A stretch of 64,000 nucleotides of DNA from Microbacterium capsulatum. GTDB lineage: Bacteria > Actinomycetota > Actinomycetes > Actinomycetales > Microbacteriaceae. The translations under genes and the position numbers were made by a program. The stretch lies in contig NZ_JAVFCB010000006.1 of NCBI RefSeq assembly GCF_030865425.1, forward strand, positions 186,001 to 250,000, read 5' to 3'. Below the pieces are notes generated by a model. The model was not told where the DNA came from, did not search any database, and worked only from the letters and a program-made list of their open reading frames with translations. Below, one piece after another: positions 8,468-16,906 of the stretch. Numbering within the stretch: position 1 is the first letter of the stretch; each line of letters opens with the position of its first letter.

Positions 8468-9415
8468 ATGACCAGGGAAACAGGCGCGCAGGACATGCCG
8501 ATCCTCCGTGCGGAGCATCTGAGCAAGACGTTCGCCGCACAGGGCAGGGGAAGCGCCGTCTACGCGGTGAACGACGTGAGTCTCACCCTGCAGCACGGGG
8601 ACACCCTCGGTCTCGTCGGCGAGAGCGGATCCGGCAAGTCGACGCTGGGCCGGTTGCTCGCGCGACTCGTCGAGCCCGACGAGGGAACAGTCGTCCTCGA
8701 CGGCGAAGACCTCACCGCCCTCCGCGGCCGGAGGCTGCGGCGCGCGAGGTCGAAGTTCCAGGTCGTGTTCCAGGAGCCCTATGCGTCCCTCGATCCGCGC
8801 ATGACGATCCTGCAGATCATCGAGGAACCTCTCGTCGCGACCAAGCTCGTGAGATCGGCGAAGGAACGCCGGGAACGAGTGCTCGCGATGCTCGACGAAG
8901 TCGGGCTGCCGCGGGAGTTCCTCACCCGGAAGCCCGGCGCTCTGAGCGGCGGGCAGCAGCAGCGTGTCGGGATCGCCCGCGCGCTGATCAGCGAGCCGAC
9001 CTTCGTCGTGCTGGACGAGCCCACCTCGTCGCTGGACCAGACCGTGCGCGCCAGCATCCTCCAGCTGCTGGTCCACCTGCAGCGCACCAAGTCGCTGACA
9101 TTCGTCTTCATCTCCCACGACATCCACACCGTCCGGCGGCTCTGCAACCGCACTGCGGTGATGCACCTCGGCAGCATCGTGGAGATCGGTCCGACCGAGA
9201 ACGTCATGCAGCGCCCGCAGCATCCGTACACCAGGTCGCTGCTCTCGGCCGAACTCTCGCTGACCCCGGGGGTCCCGACGAGAGACCTCGCTCCCGCGGA
9301 TCCGCTGCCGACCGACCTCCCGACGGGAGCCGCCGCGGACGCGCCGGGCTCCGTCCGGCCAGGCGGTCTCGAGTCCGGGGCGCCGGAACTCGCCGTGGAA
9401 AGGAACAACCGATGA
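8468..9415 (+). CDS. ABC transporter ATPase, DppF type
   Basis: The second nucleotide-binding subunit, 315 residues. Walker A is GESGSGKST (51-59), the signature LSGGQQQ (159-165) and Walker B FVVLDE (179-184). The tail after residue 270 is rich in Pro, Thr and Ala and looks unstructured. It starts one base after the DppD stop and overlaps the next permease by four bases (ATGA), indicating translational coupling. Confidence 0.93.
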   Translation: MTRETGAQDMPILRAEHLSKTFAAQGRGSAVYAVNDVSLTLQHGDTLGLVGESGSGKSTLGRLLARLVEPDEGTVVLDGEDLTALRGRRLRRARSKFQVVFQEPYASLDPRMTILQIIEEPLVATKLVRSAKERRERVLAMLDEVGLPREFLTRKPGALSGGQQQRVGIARALISEPTFVVLDEPTSSLDQTVRASILQLLVHLQRTKSLTFVFISHDIHTVRRLCNRTAVMHLGSIVEIGPTENVMQRPQHPYTRSLLSAELSLTPGVPTRDLAPADPLPTDLPTGAAADAPGSVRPGGLESGAPELAVERNNR

Positions 9416-10500
9416 TCCGCTTCGTGCTGGGCCGCCTGGTGCTGGCGGCCGTTCTGCTGGTGGCCGTGATCTCGGCCTCCTTCGCCATCGTGTCGCTGAT
9501 GCCGGGGGACCCGGCGCACGCGGTGCTCGGGGAGTTCGCGACCCCTCAGCAGGTGGCCGACCTCAACGCGAAACTGGGGTTGAATCAGCCCGTCCTCACC
9601 CAGTGGTGGCACTACCTGACGTCGGTGCTGTCGGGCGACCTCGGCACCTCGTTCTTCTCCGGTGCCCCTGTCTCGCAAGAGATCATGGTGCGCCTGCTCC
9701 CCAGCCTGCTGGTCGTGATCCCCGGTCTCCTCCTCGCCGTGACTCTCGGAACGGCCATGGGCGCGGTCAGCGCCTACCGCCGGGGCGGTCATCTCGATCG
9801 GGCGCTCTCGGGGTACACGTCCGCCACGCTGGCCCTGCCGGAGTTCGCCCTCGCGCTCATCATCATCTACGTCTTCTTCCAGGTGCTGCGGATCGCACCG
9901 GCACCGCTCGGCATGCTGTCGCCGCTCGATCCGGTGCCGCCGAAGATCACGGGATCCGTGCTCATCGACGCAGCCCTGTCGGGCTCGTGGCAGACGATCG
10001 GCGGTGCGCTGGCCCATGCGGTCCTCCCGATCGTCACTCTCGGGATCTTCTTCTCCGCCTTCTTCGCCCGTGTGGTCAGGACGGGACTCTCGGCGGCGCT
10101 GCTCTCCCCGCAGGTCGAGTTCGCACGGGCCTGCGGGCTCAGCGAGTGGATGGTGTTCCGGTACGCGATGGGCGACATCCGGCGCACCCTGCTCACCTTC
10201 CTGGTGATCCTCACCGGAGCGGCACTCAGCGGCGCTGTGATCCTCGAGACGGTGTTCTCCTGGCCGGGGATCGGCACCTGGGCGCTCAAGGGCATCCTTC
10301 AGGTCGACATTCCGGTGATCCAGGGATTCGTCCTCATCATCGCCTCGACTCTGCTGTTCGCGTATGTGGCCGTCGACATCCTGATCGCCTTCATCGATCC
10401 CCGGGTGCGTGCGCAGGTCACGGCCAGGAAGGCGACGCGCACGCACCACCAGAGGCCCGCGCCGGTGGTCCCCATCGTGAACGACGTCGGACCGGCCTGA
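9412..10500 (+). CDS. ABC transporter permease, DppB type
   Basis: A 362-residue permease. It opens with the DppB-type first helix (MIRFVLGRLVLAAVLLVAV) followed by the periplasmic MPGDPA motif. The EAA loop reads VEFARACGLSEWMVFRYAM. About six membrane segments are visible, and the end is a cytoplasmic basic tail. It closes the importer operon and overlaps the ATPase gene by four bases. Confidence 0.92.
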   Translation: MIRFVLGRLVLAAVLLVAVISASFAIVSLMPGDPAHAVLGEFATPQQVADLNAKLGLNQPVLTQWWHYLTSVLSGDLGTSFFSGAPVSQEIMVRLLPSLLVVIPGLLLAVTLGTAMGAVSAYRRGGHLDRALSGYTSATLALPEFALALIIIYVFFQVLRIAPAPLGMLSPLDPVPPKITGSVLIDAALSGSWQTIGGALAHAVLPIVTLGIFFSAFFARVVRTGLSAALLSPQVEFARACGLSEWMVFRYAMGDIRRTLLTFLVILTGAALSGAVILETVFSWPGIGTWALKGILQVDIPVIQGFVLIIASTLLFAYVAVDILIAFIDPRVRAQVTARKATRTHHQRPAPVVPIVNDVGPA

Positions 10501-10520
10501 CACCCCTCGCCCACGCGAGT

Positions 10521-10536
10521 CATCACTTTATTGAAG
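10521..10536. promoter_or_regulatory. operator-like palindrome, site 6
   Basis: CATCA-CTTTAT-TGAAG; read on the other strand it is CTTCA-N6-TGATG, the same form as sites 2, 3 and 7. It lies 20 bases after the importer operon and 140 bases upstream of site 7. Confidence 0.5.
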
Positions 10537-10640
10537 GTGCCGTCGGGGTCACCCCGCCCGGCGCTCGCAGCGATTCCGGGTCGATACGAGGTTTTTCGGG
10601 CCACGCGCCCGCCCACTCCTCGCAGCTTCTTCATCGCGGA

Positions 10641-10669
10641 TTGACATGCAGGCCGAATTTCTTCATTAT
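10641..10669 (+). promoter_or_regulatory. promoter of the aminotransferase/amidase/hydantoinase operon
   Basis: TTGACA (10641-10646), 17 bases, CATTAT (10664-10669). It is the only good promoter pair in the 218-base gap after the importer. Confidence 0.65.
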
Positions 10670-10696
10670 TATGATGACAACCTTCTTTAAATGAAG
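10661..10696. promoter_or_regulatory. paired operator-like palindromes, sites 7 and 8
   Basis: CTTCA-TTATTA-TGATG (10661-10676) overlies the minus-10 box. A second, CTTCTTTAAATGAAG (10682-10696), starts 21 bases downstream, two helical turns away. Its central spacing is one base shorter. Confidence 0.55.
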
Positions 10697-10718
10697 ACAG
10701 ACAGGATGGTTCACGACG

Positions 10719-11663
10719 ATGTCGACCTCTTCCGCCCCGGTCCGATACCTGCTGCACGACGGCGAGCTCATCGAGTACGCCGACGCCCGGCTGCACGTCC
10801 TCTCCACGACGGCGAAGTACGGCGTCGGGGTGTTCGAGGGCTTCCGCGCGTACTGGAGCGAGGAGGACGGCGAGCTGTACGCCTTCCGGGTCGCCGACCA
10901 CATGCGCCGCCTGGTCGATTCGATGCGCGTCGTCGAGATCGACGGCCCCACCGACATCGAGGAGCTCTCCGGCCAGCTCCTCGGCCTGATCCGCGCCAAC
11001 GAGCTGCGGTCGAACCTGCACATGCGCACCCAGGTGTTCGTCGACTCCGCCGACGGCAAGCCCGACGACACCGGCCCCTCCACCGTCTACATGGCCGCGA
11101 TCCCGATGGGCAACTACTTCGGTGCCACGGGACTCGCCGTGCAGATCTCCAGCTGGGCGCGCCTCTCCGACCGCGCGATGCCGCCGCGCATCAAGTCGAT
11201 CGCGAACTATCAGAACGGCCGCCTCGCCCTGCTCGAGGCCCGCCGCAACGGCTACGGAGCGGCGCTCCTGCTCACCGAGAGCGGGCACGTCGCCGAAGGC
11301 GCGGGGTACAACGTGTTCATCGTGCGGCAGGGCCGGCTCTGCACGCCCCCCTCCACCGAGAGCATCCTCGAGGGCATCACGCGTGACAGCGTGCTGCAGC
11401 TCGCCGCGACCCAGCTCGGGCTCGAGGTCGACCTGCGGCCGATCGACCGCACCGAGCTCTACTCGGCCGACGAGATCTTCGTGTGCGGCAGCGCGGCCGA
11501 GGTCAACCACGTCACCTCCGTCGACCGCACCCCGATCGGTGACGGCACGAACCCGGGCCCGATCACGCAGCAGCTGCAGGATCTGTACCAGCGCGCCGTG
11601 CGCGGCCGGATCCCCGGTCTCGAGCACTGGGTGACTCCCGTGTACGGCACCGCGGGCGCGTGA
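10719..11663 (+). CDS. class IV PLP aminotransferase (branched-chain or D-amino-acid type)
   Basis: A 314-residue class IV aminotransferase converting an amino acid and a 2-oxo acid into each other. K159 in RIKSIANYQN is the PLP lysine, E193 in EGAGYNVF binds the pyridine nitrogen, and the N-terminal YGVGVFEGFRAY is typical of IlvE. It is the first gene of an operon with an amidase and a hydantoinase, downstream of promoter and operator-like sites. A role in transaminating the amino acid released from a hydantoin is inferred from context; a biosynthetic IlvE role cannot be excluded. Confidence 0.88.
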   Translation: MSTSSAPVRYLLHDGELIEYADARLHVLSTTAKYGVGVFEGFRAYWSEEDGELYAFRVADHMRRLVDSMRVVEIDGPTDIEELSGQLLGLIRANELRSNLHMRTQVFVDSADGKPDDTGPSTVYMAAIPMGNYFGATGLAVQISSWARLSDRAMPPRIKSIANYQNGRLALLEARRNGYGAALLLTESGHVAEGAGYNVFIVRQGRLCTPPSTESILEGITRDSVLQLAATQLGLEVDLRPIDRTELYSADEIFVCGSAAEVNHVTSVDRTPIGDGTNPGPITQQLQDLYQRAVRGRIPGLEHWVTPVYGTAGA

Positions 11664-12565
11664 TGCCCACCGCCACGGCGCACGCCGGCTTCCTGCACGC
11701 CCGCACCGAGTTCGACCCGGAGGCCGAGCCGGTCCTGCGGGTCGCCCCGGGCGAGCACTTCGTGCTCGACGCACGGAGCCTGCTCACGGATCCGGCGTTC
11801 GAGACCGCGGACGACTACACCCGCTTCTCGATCCCGGTCACCGGCCCCGTCGTGATCGAAGACGTGCAGCCCGGCGACCTCCTCCGCATCGACGTGCACG
11901 CGATCCGGCTCGCAGACCGTGGAGGCATGGTCACCCTGCCCGGGCGCGGCGGCTTCGGAGCGCCGCTGCGCATGGACGGACTCGTCGTGCCGGTGCACGA
12001 CGGCCACGCGCACTTCCCCGATGACGTCCGGGTGCCGATCCGCCCGATGATCGGCAAGATCGGCGTCGCGCCGGCCGGCGAGAGCCCGAACTCGTCGACG
12101 GTCGGCCGTTACGGCGGGAACATGGACTGCCGCGACATCGTCGCCGGCGCGTCCCTGTTCGTCACCGCCCAGGTCGTCGGCGGCCTCCTGTACGCCGGCG
12201 ACCTGCACGCGGTCCAGGGGGACGGCGAGTGCTCGCTGACCGCCGTCGAGATGGAGGGCTCGGTCGAGCTGTCGGTCCACGTCGTCGCACCGGGCCCCGT
12301 GCGCGGTCCCGTCGTGTTCGCCGAGGGACGGATGATCGTCCTCGGCGACGGCGAGACCCTGGACGAGGCCGCGACCCTCGCCCTCGACGAGACCATGGCG
12401 ATCGTGCGCGCCGACCGCGGCTGGAGCCGGGAGCGCACCGCGATGCTGCTCTCCGCCGCCGCCGACGTCGCCGTGTCCCAGCTCGTCAACGCCCGCAAGA
12501 GCATCAAGGTCTCGCTCGACGAGCGCTATCTGCTCGCCTCCCCCTTCGAACGGAAAGAGGACTGA
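11663..12565 (+). CDS. acetamidase/formamidase family protein
   Basis: A 300-residue member of the FmdA/AmdA family, which hydrolyses short amides to acid and ammonia. Support is its length, the repeated beta pattern with conserved GGNMDCRDI (near 150) and the region from HAVQGDGE through the ALDETMAIV helix. The ATG at 11663 overlaps the aminotransferase stop (TGATG); a GTG at 11660 is an alternative. No separate ribosome-binding site is seen, so coupling is likely. Next to a hydantoinase it may act on an amide or N-carbamoyl product; the substrate is inferred only. Confidence 0.85.
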   Translation: MPTATAHAGFLHARTEFDPEAEPVLRVAPGEHFVLDARSLLTDPAFETADDYTRFSIPVTGPVVIEDVQPGDLLRIDVHAIRLADRGGMVTLPGRGGFGAPLRMDGLVVPVHDGHAHFPDDVRVPIRPMIGKIGVAPAGESPNSSTVGRYGGNMDCRDIVAGASLFVTAQVVGGLLYAGDLHAVQGDGECSLTAVEMEGSVELSVHVVAPGPVRGPVVFAEGRMIVLGDGETLDEAATLALDETMAIVRADRGWSRERTAMLLSAAADVAVSQLVNARKSIKVSLDERYLLASPFERKED

Positions 12566-12566
12566 C

Positions 12567-13991
12567 ATGTACGACCTCCTCATCACCGGCGGCCTCGTCG
12601 TCACCCCTTCCGGGCCCGCGCGCCTCGACATCGCGATCGCCGACGGGAGGATCGCCGCGCTCGCCCTCGCCGGCACCACGCCGCACGACGCCGCGAACCG
12701 CGTCGTCGACGTCGCCGGCAAGCTGGTCGTGCCCGGTGGGATCGACCCGCACGTGCACACCAACTCCGTCCTCCCGACGGCGGCGGAGAGCGGCATCAAG
12801 TGCTTCGGGTCCGATCGGGTCTCGGAGGGTGCGGTGTATGGCGGCACCACGACGCTCGTCGACTTCGCGCACTGGCAGCCCGGCGACGACCTCGAGGACT
12901 CCTTCCGGCGCAAGGCGACGGAGTGGAACGGGATCAGCTACACCGACTTCGCCCTGCACGGCACCTTCAAGGAGCCGGAGATCCCGTTCTCCGTGCTGGA
13001 GCAGATCCCGGATGCGGTCAGGAACGGCCACGGCAGCTGGAAGGTGTGGATGACGAACACCACGCCCACCCGCCCGCACCAGAAGACCGACCTCGGCAAC
13101 ATGTGGGGGATCATGGAGCAGACGGCCGCGGCCGGCGCCATGCTCGCGGTGCACGCCGAGGACGACGACATCGTCATGTACTCCTACCGTCGCCTGAAGC
13201 ACCAGGGCGCGATCGGCCTGGAGAACATGCACCACGCGCACAACGTGCTCTCCGAGCGGCTGTCCTTCCAGCGCGCGATCACGCTCGCCCGGCACGTGGG
13301 CGCCGCGATCTACCTCATGCACGTGAGTGCGAACGACGGCATCGAGGCGATCCGCCAGGCCCGCGGAGAGGGCGCGCCGATCTACGGCGAGATCCTCCCC
13401 CACTACGCGTACTTCTCCGCCGCGGACTACCGGCAGCCGCACGGCGCCATCTACCACACGTACCCGTCGCTCAAGGATGCGCCCGACCGCGACCGCATGT
13501 GGCCGGCGCTCATCGACGGCACGCTGAGCACGCTCGCGACCGATGGCGTGTGCACCGACTTCGACGTGAAGACCCGCGGAAAGACGATCTTCGACGCGAC
13601 GGGCGGGTTCGCCGGCGTGGAGATGCGGATGGCCGTGGCGTACACCGAGGGCGTGGTGGACCGGGGGCTCGACCTCGTCCGGTTCGTCGACCTCACCTCG
13701 GCGAACGCGGCGAAGATCCTCGGCCTGTATCCGCGCAAGGGCGCGATCGCCGTCGGCAGCGACGCGGATCTCGCCGTGCTCGACATCGACGTGGACAAGC
13801 GGGTCAGCGCCGCCGACCTGCACGAGGCCGACTACACGGCGTGGGAGGGCTACCGCACCCGCGCCTGGAACACGATGACCCTGCTCCGCGGAACCGTGAT
13901 CGTCGAGGACCGGACCATGATGACCGGGCCCCTCGGCGAGCTGCAGGAGCAGCGCGTGGCGTCCGACGTGCTCAACCGTCCCGCCTGCTGA
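12567..13991 (+). CDS. D-hydantoinase / dihydropyrimidinase
   Basis: A 474-residue cyclic amidohydrolase that opens hydantoin or dihydropyrimidine rings to N-carbamoyl amino acids. The binuclear metal site is complete: H62 and H64 (DPHVHTN), K159 (GSWKVW, to be carboxylated), H196 (VHAEDD), H252 (LMHVSA) and D326 (ATDGVCTDF). The length is normal. The start ATG follows AAAGAGGAC, one base after the amidase stop. It is the last gene of the operon. No N-carbamoylase is present, unless the acetamidase-like or isochorismatase-like neighbour fills that role. Confidence 0.93.
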   Translation: MYDLLITGGLVVTPSGPARLDIAIADGRIAALALAGTTPHDAANRVVDVAGKLVVPGGIDPHVHTNSVLPTAAESGIKCFGSDRVSEGAVYGGTTTLVDFAHWQPGDDLEDSFRRKATEWNGISYTDFALHGTFKEPEIPFSVLEQIPDAVRNGHGSWKVWMTNTTPTRPHQKTDLGNMWGIMEQTAAAGAMLAVHAEDDDIVMYSYRRLKHQGAIGLENMHHAHNVLSERLSFQRAITLARHVGAAIYLMHVSANDGIEAIRQARGEGAPIYGEILPHYAYFSAADYRQPHGAIYHTYPSLKDAPDRDRMWPALIDGTLSTLATDGVCTDFDVKTRGKTIFDATGGFAGVEMRMAVAYTEGVVDRGLDLVRFVDLTSANAAKILGLYPRKGAIAVGSDADLAVLDIDVDKRVSAADLHEADYTAWEGYRTRAWNTMTLLRGTVIVEDRTMMTGPLGELQEQRVASDVLNRPAC

Positions 13992-14135
13992 GGCACGCGA
14001 TGCCGCGCCGTTCCGCCCGCTGCGGGTCCGGCTCGGTGCGGCTGCTCGTGCTGAGCCTGATGGCGTCGCTGCTGGTCCTCGAGCGGCGTCCGCTCGCCGA
14101 AGGATCCCCCACGGGTGCTCCCGCGGGCGACCGGG

Positions 14136-16343
14136 TCAGCCGCGCAGCGCGAGCGCGAACGGAAGGACGGCCGTCGCGCCGGCCGCGCGGAGCACGCGCG
14201 CGCCGACCGTGAGCGTCCACCGGCTGTCGGCCAGATCGTCCACGAGGAGCACGGGCCCTGCCGGGACGTCGAGGCCCGCCGCGGTGAAGCGGTCCCAGAT
14301 CCCGGCGAGGCGGAAGGCGCTGTTCCCGCTCGGCTGTCCGCCGGGCCGGCCGCCCGCGGATCCGAGCTCGCCGAGATACGGCAGCCGCCCGATCTCGGCG
14401 ATGCCCTGCGCGAGCGACGAGACGAGAAGGGGCCGCGAGCGCGACGGCATCGACACGACCGCGACGGGGCGCTCGTCCCAGCCCCATTCGGCGAGCACGC
14501 GCACGCACGCGTCGCGCACCCGCGGGGGCACCGGCTGGTCCACGGCACCGGCGGCGAAGAGCTCGCGAAGGGTTCCGCCCCAGCCGAGATCCGTGAGGCG
14601 CGCGAGCGCCCGCCCCTCGCTCGCCTGCTCGCCGGCCGGGATGCGCCCCTTGACGGGCACGCCGAGCCGGTCCGCGCCTGTCGGCCACTGCCGGCGCGGC
14701 TCGATCGGGACACCGACCCGGTCGAGGGACGCGGTGGCGGCGGCGCTCGCGGCGGATCCGACCTCGGTCGGGAACCAGACGCCGGCGCAGTTGTCGCACC
14801 GCCCGCACGGCGCCGCGGTGTCGTCGTCGAGCGAGCGCTGCAGGAACTCCATCCGGCACGCGCCGCTGCGCTCGTAGTCGATCATGTGCTGCTGCTCGGC
14901 GAGACGCTCCGCGGCGATGCGCGAATAGCGCTCCGCGTCGTAGACCCACGGCGCGCCCGTGGCGACCCATCCGCCCTGCACGCGACGCACGGCCCCGTCG
15001 ACGTCGAGCACCTTGAGCAGCAGCTCGAGCGGCGTGCGCCGGATGTCGACCACGGCCTCGAGCGCGGGCGTCGACATCGGCGCGTCGCCGAGCGCGGCGA
15101 TGACCCGCTCGGCGCGCTCGCGGTCGGGCATCGATGTCGTGGCGAAGTAGTGCCAGATGTCGCGGTCCTCCGCCCCCGGCAGCAGCAGCACGTCCGCGCT
15201 CTCGCTCGCCCGGCCCGCACGCCCGACCTGCTGGTAGTAGGCGACGGGCGAGGACGGCGCGCCCAGGTGCAGCACGAAGCCGAGATCTGGCTTGTCGAAG
15301 CCCATGCCGAGCGCGCTCGTCGCCACCAGCGCCTTCACCTCGTTGCGCTTGAGCATGCCCTCCGACTCCGCGCGCTCGTCGGGGTCGGTCTGCCCGGTGT
15401 ACGCGCGCACCTCATGCCCGCGCTCGCGGAGCAGGCGCGCCGTGTCGACCGCCGCGGCGACGGTGAGCGTGTAGATGATGCCGGATCCGGGCAGTGCGTC
15501 GAGATGGCTGAGCAGCCAGGCCAGCCGGCTCGCGGAGTCGGGCAGGCGCAGCACGCCGAGGCGCAGGGAGGAGCGTGCGAGCGGACCGCGGATCGTGAGC
15601 ACCGCGGATCCGTCCCTCTCGGCCGCCTCCCGCGCTTCCGGGCTGGCGAGCGCGCCGAGCCTTCCTGCCTCGCGTGCGTCCTCGCCTGCGCCGGCGAGCG
15701 CGCCGAGCTGCTCGGCGACGTCGGCGACGACCCTGCTGTTCGCCGTCGCGGTCGTGGCGAGCACCGGCACCGCGGCGGGCATCTGCGCGATGAGGTCGCG
15801 CAGGCGCCGGTAGTCGGGGCGGAAGTCGTGCCCCCAGTCGCTGATGCAGTGCGCCTCGTCGACCACGAGCATGCCGATGCGGCGCACGAGCGCCGGCAGC
15901 TGCTCCTCGCGGAACGACGGATTGTTCAGCCGCTCCGGTGAGACCAGCAGCACGTCGACCTCGTCGTGGTCGAGCCGGTCGAGCACGTCGCCCCACTCGT
16001 GCGGGTTGGTGGAGTTGATCGCGACCGCCCGTACTCCCGCGCGCTCGGCGGCCGCGATCTGATCGCGCATGAGCGCCAGCAGGGGTGAGACGAGCACGGT
16101 GGGGCCGGCGCCCGCACGACGGAGCAGCAGGGTCGCGACGAAGTACACCGCCGACTTCCCCCAGCCGGTGCGCTGCACGACGAGCGCCCGGCGCCGCCCC
16201 GCGACGAGGGCCTCGATCGCCTCGTACTGCCCGTCGTGGAAATCCGCGTCCGGACGGCCCACGAGCTCGCGCAGCGCGCCCAGGGCGTCGTCCCGGATGC
16301 CGGCGGCCGCTGCGTTCGACGTCACAGCTCCACCCTGCCGCAT
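14136..16343 (-). CDS. recQ: RecQ-family ATP-dependent DNA helicase
   Basis: A 735-residue 3'-5' helicase for recombination and repair. Walker A TGWGKS (59-64) and DEAH (162-165) are followed by the second RecA lobe and the zinc-binding Cys cluster (C..C in CGRCDNC). The C-terminal 200 residues lack an HRDC domain and end in VLLVDDLADSRWT, a phosphoribosyltransferase-like loop typical of actinobacterial RecQ. A GTG at 16325, nearer a purine-rich stretch, may be the true start. It converges with the hydantoinase gene; the 144-base gap holds no clear hairpin. Confidence 0.92.
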   Translation of the reverse strand: MRQGGAVTSNAAAAGIRDDALGALRELVGRPDADFHDGQYEAIEALVAGRRRALVVQRTGWGKSAVYFVATLLLRRAGAGPTVLVSPLLALMRDQIAAAERAGVRAVAINSTNPHEWGDVLDRLDHDEVDVLLVSPERLNNPSFREEQLPALVRRIGMLVVDEAHCISDWGHDFRPDYRRLRDLIAQMPAAVPVLATTATANSRVVADVAEQLGALAGAGEDAREAGRLGALASPEAREAAERDGSAVLTIRGPLARSSLRLGVLRLPDSASRLAWLLSHLDALPGSGIIYTLTVAAAVDTARLLRERGHEVRAYTGQTDPDERAESEGMLKRNEVKALVATSALGMGFDKPDLGFVLHLGAPSSPVAYYQQVGRAGRASESADVLLLPGAEDRDIWHYFATTSMPDRERAERVIAALGDAPMSTPALEAVVDIRRTPLELLLKVLDVDGAVRRVQGGWVATGAPWVYDAERYSRIAAERLAEQQHMIDYERSGACRMEFLQRSLDDDTAAPCGRCDNCAGVWFPTEVGSAASAAATASLDRVGVPIEPRRQWPTGADRLGVPVKGRIPAGEQASEGRALARLTDLGWGGTLRELFAAGAVDQPVPPRVRDACVRVLAEWGWDERPVAVVSMPSRSRPLLVSSLAQGIAEIGRLPYLGELGSAGGRPGGQPSGNSAFRLAGIWDRFTAAGLDVPAGPVLLVDDLADSRWTLTVGARVLRAAGATAVLPFALALRG

Positions 16344-16417
16344 GCCGCCGACATCGATCGATGCCTCCCGCCGACGGGTGTTCGCACAATAGGCTCGACC
16401 GACGAACAGGGGGTGGC

Positions 16418-16837
16418 ATGATCACGCGCGAACTCGCTCTCGCGCTGCGGGACGCCGGCCTCGTCTGGCATCCCGCCGAGGGCGACCGCTTCCAGCTCGA
16501 CCTCCCGGACGACGTCGAGCTCGAGGCCGAGGCCGACGTCTTCACGATCAGCGGGATGACGATCGAGGCGCGGCGCACTCCGAGCGGCACGATCCTCTCG
16601 TTCAACGGCACGACCGAGTGGGCGCTCGACGCGGTGATGATCGGCGATGCGGTGTGGCTGCCGCGCGAGGACCAGCTCCGGGATCTGCTGCGCCGGACCT
16701 TCCGCAGCCTCGTCCGCCTCGATGACGCGTTCCGGGTCGAGATCGAGATCCGCGGTGAGCGGCTCGTGTTCGAGCACCCGGATCCGTCCGAGGCCTACGG
16801 GCAGGCGCTGCTCGCGCTCGTGTCGCGGTCGCGCTGA
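16418..16837 (+). CDS. hypothetical small protein
   Basis: A 139-residue acidic protein I do not recognise. An alpha-beta pattern with many charged residues, no signal peptide, no membrane helix and no nucleotide motif are visible. The ATG at 16418 follows a GGGGGTGG ribosome-binding site, and a TAGGCT box at 16390 may be the minus-10. It is divergent from recQ and 69 bases ahead of the ligase gene. Codon use matches the neighbours, so it looks real. Confidence 0.75.
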   Translation: MITRELALALRDAGLVWHPAEGDRFQLDLPDDVELEAEADVFTISGMTIEARRTPSGTILSFNGTTEWALDAVMIGDAVWLPREDQLRDLLRRTFRSLVRLDDAFRVEIEIRGERLVFEHPDPSEAYGQALLALVSRSR

Positions 16838-16906
16838 GCGGGTCCGGATCGGGATCCGGACCCTCCCTCCCGCCGCGATGTCGGAGGCCGGTGCGAGAAT
16901 GCGGGG

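Noticed and set aside
10719-11663. Assignment as biosynthetic ilvE
   Set aside because: The sequence fits class IV aminotransferases in general, and the operon context is catabolic, so the symbol was withheld.
13992-14135. Terminator between hydantoinase and recQ
   Set aside because: No stem longer than a few bases was visible, unlike the other convergent boundaries.
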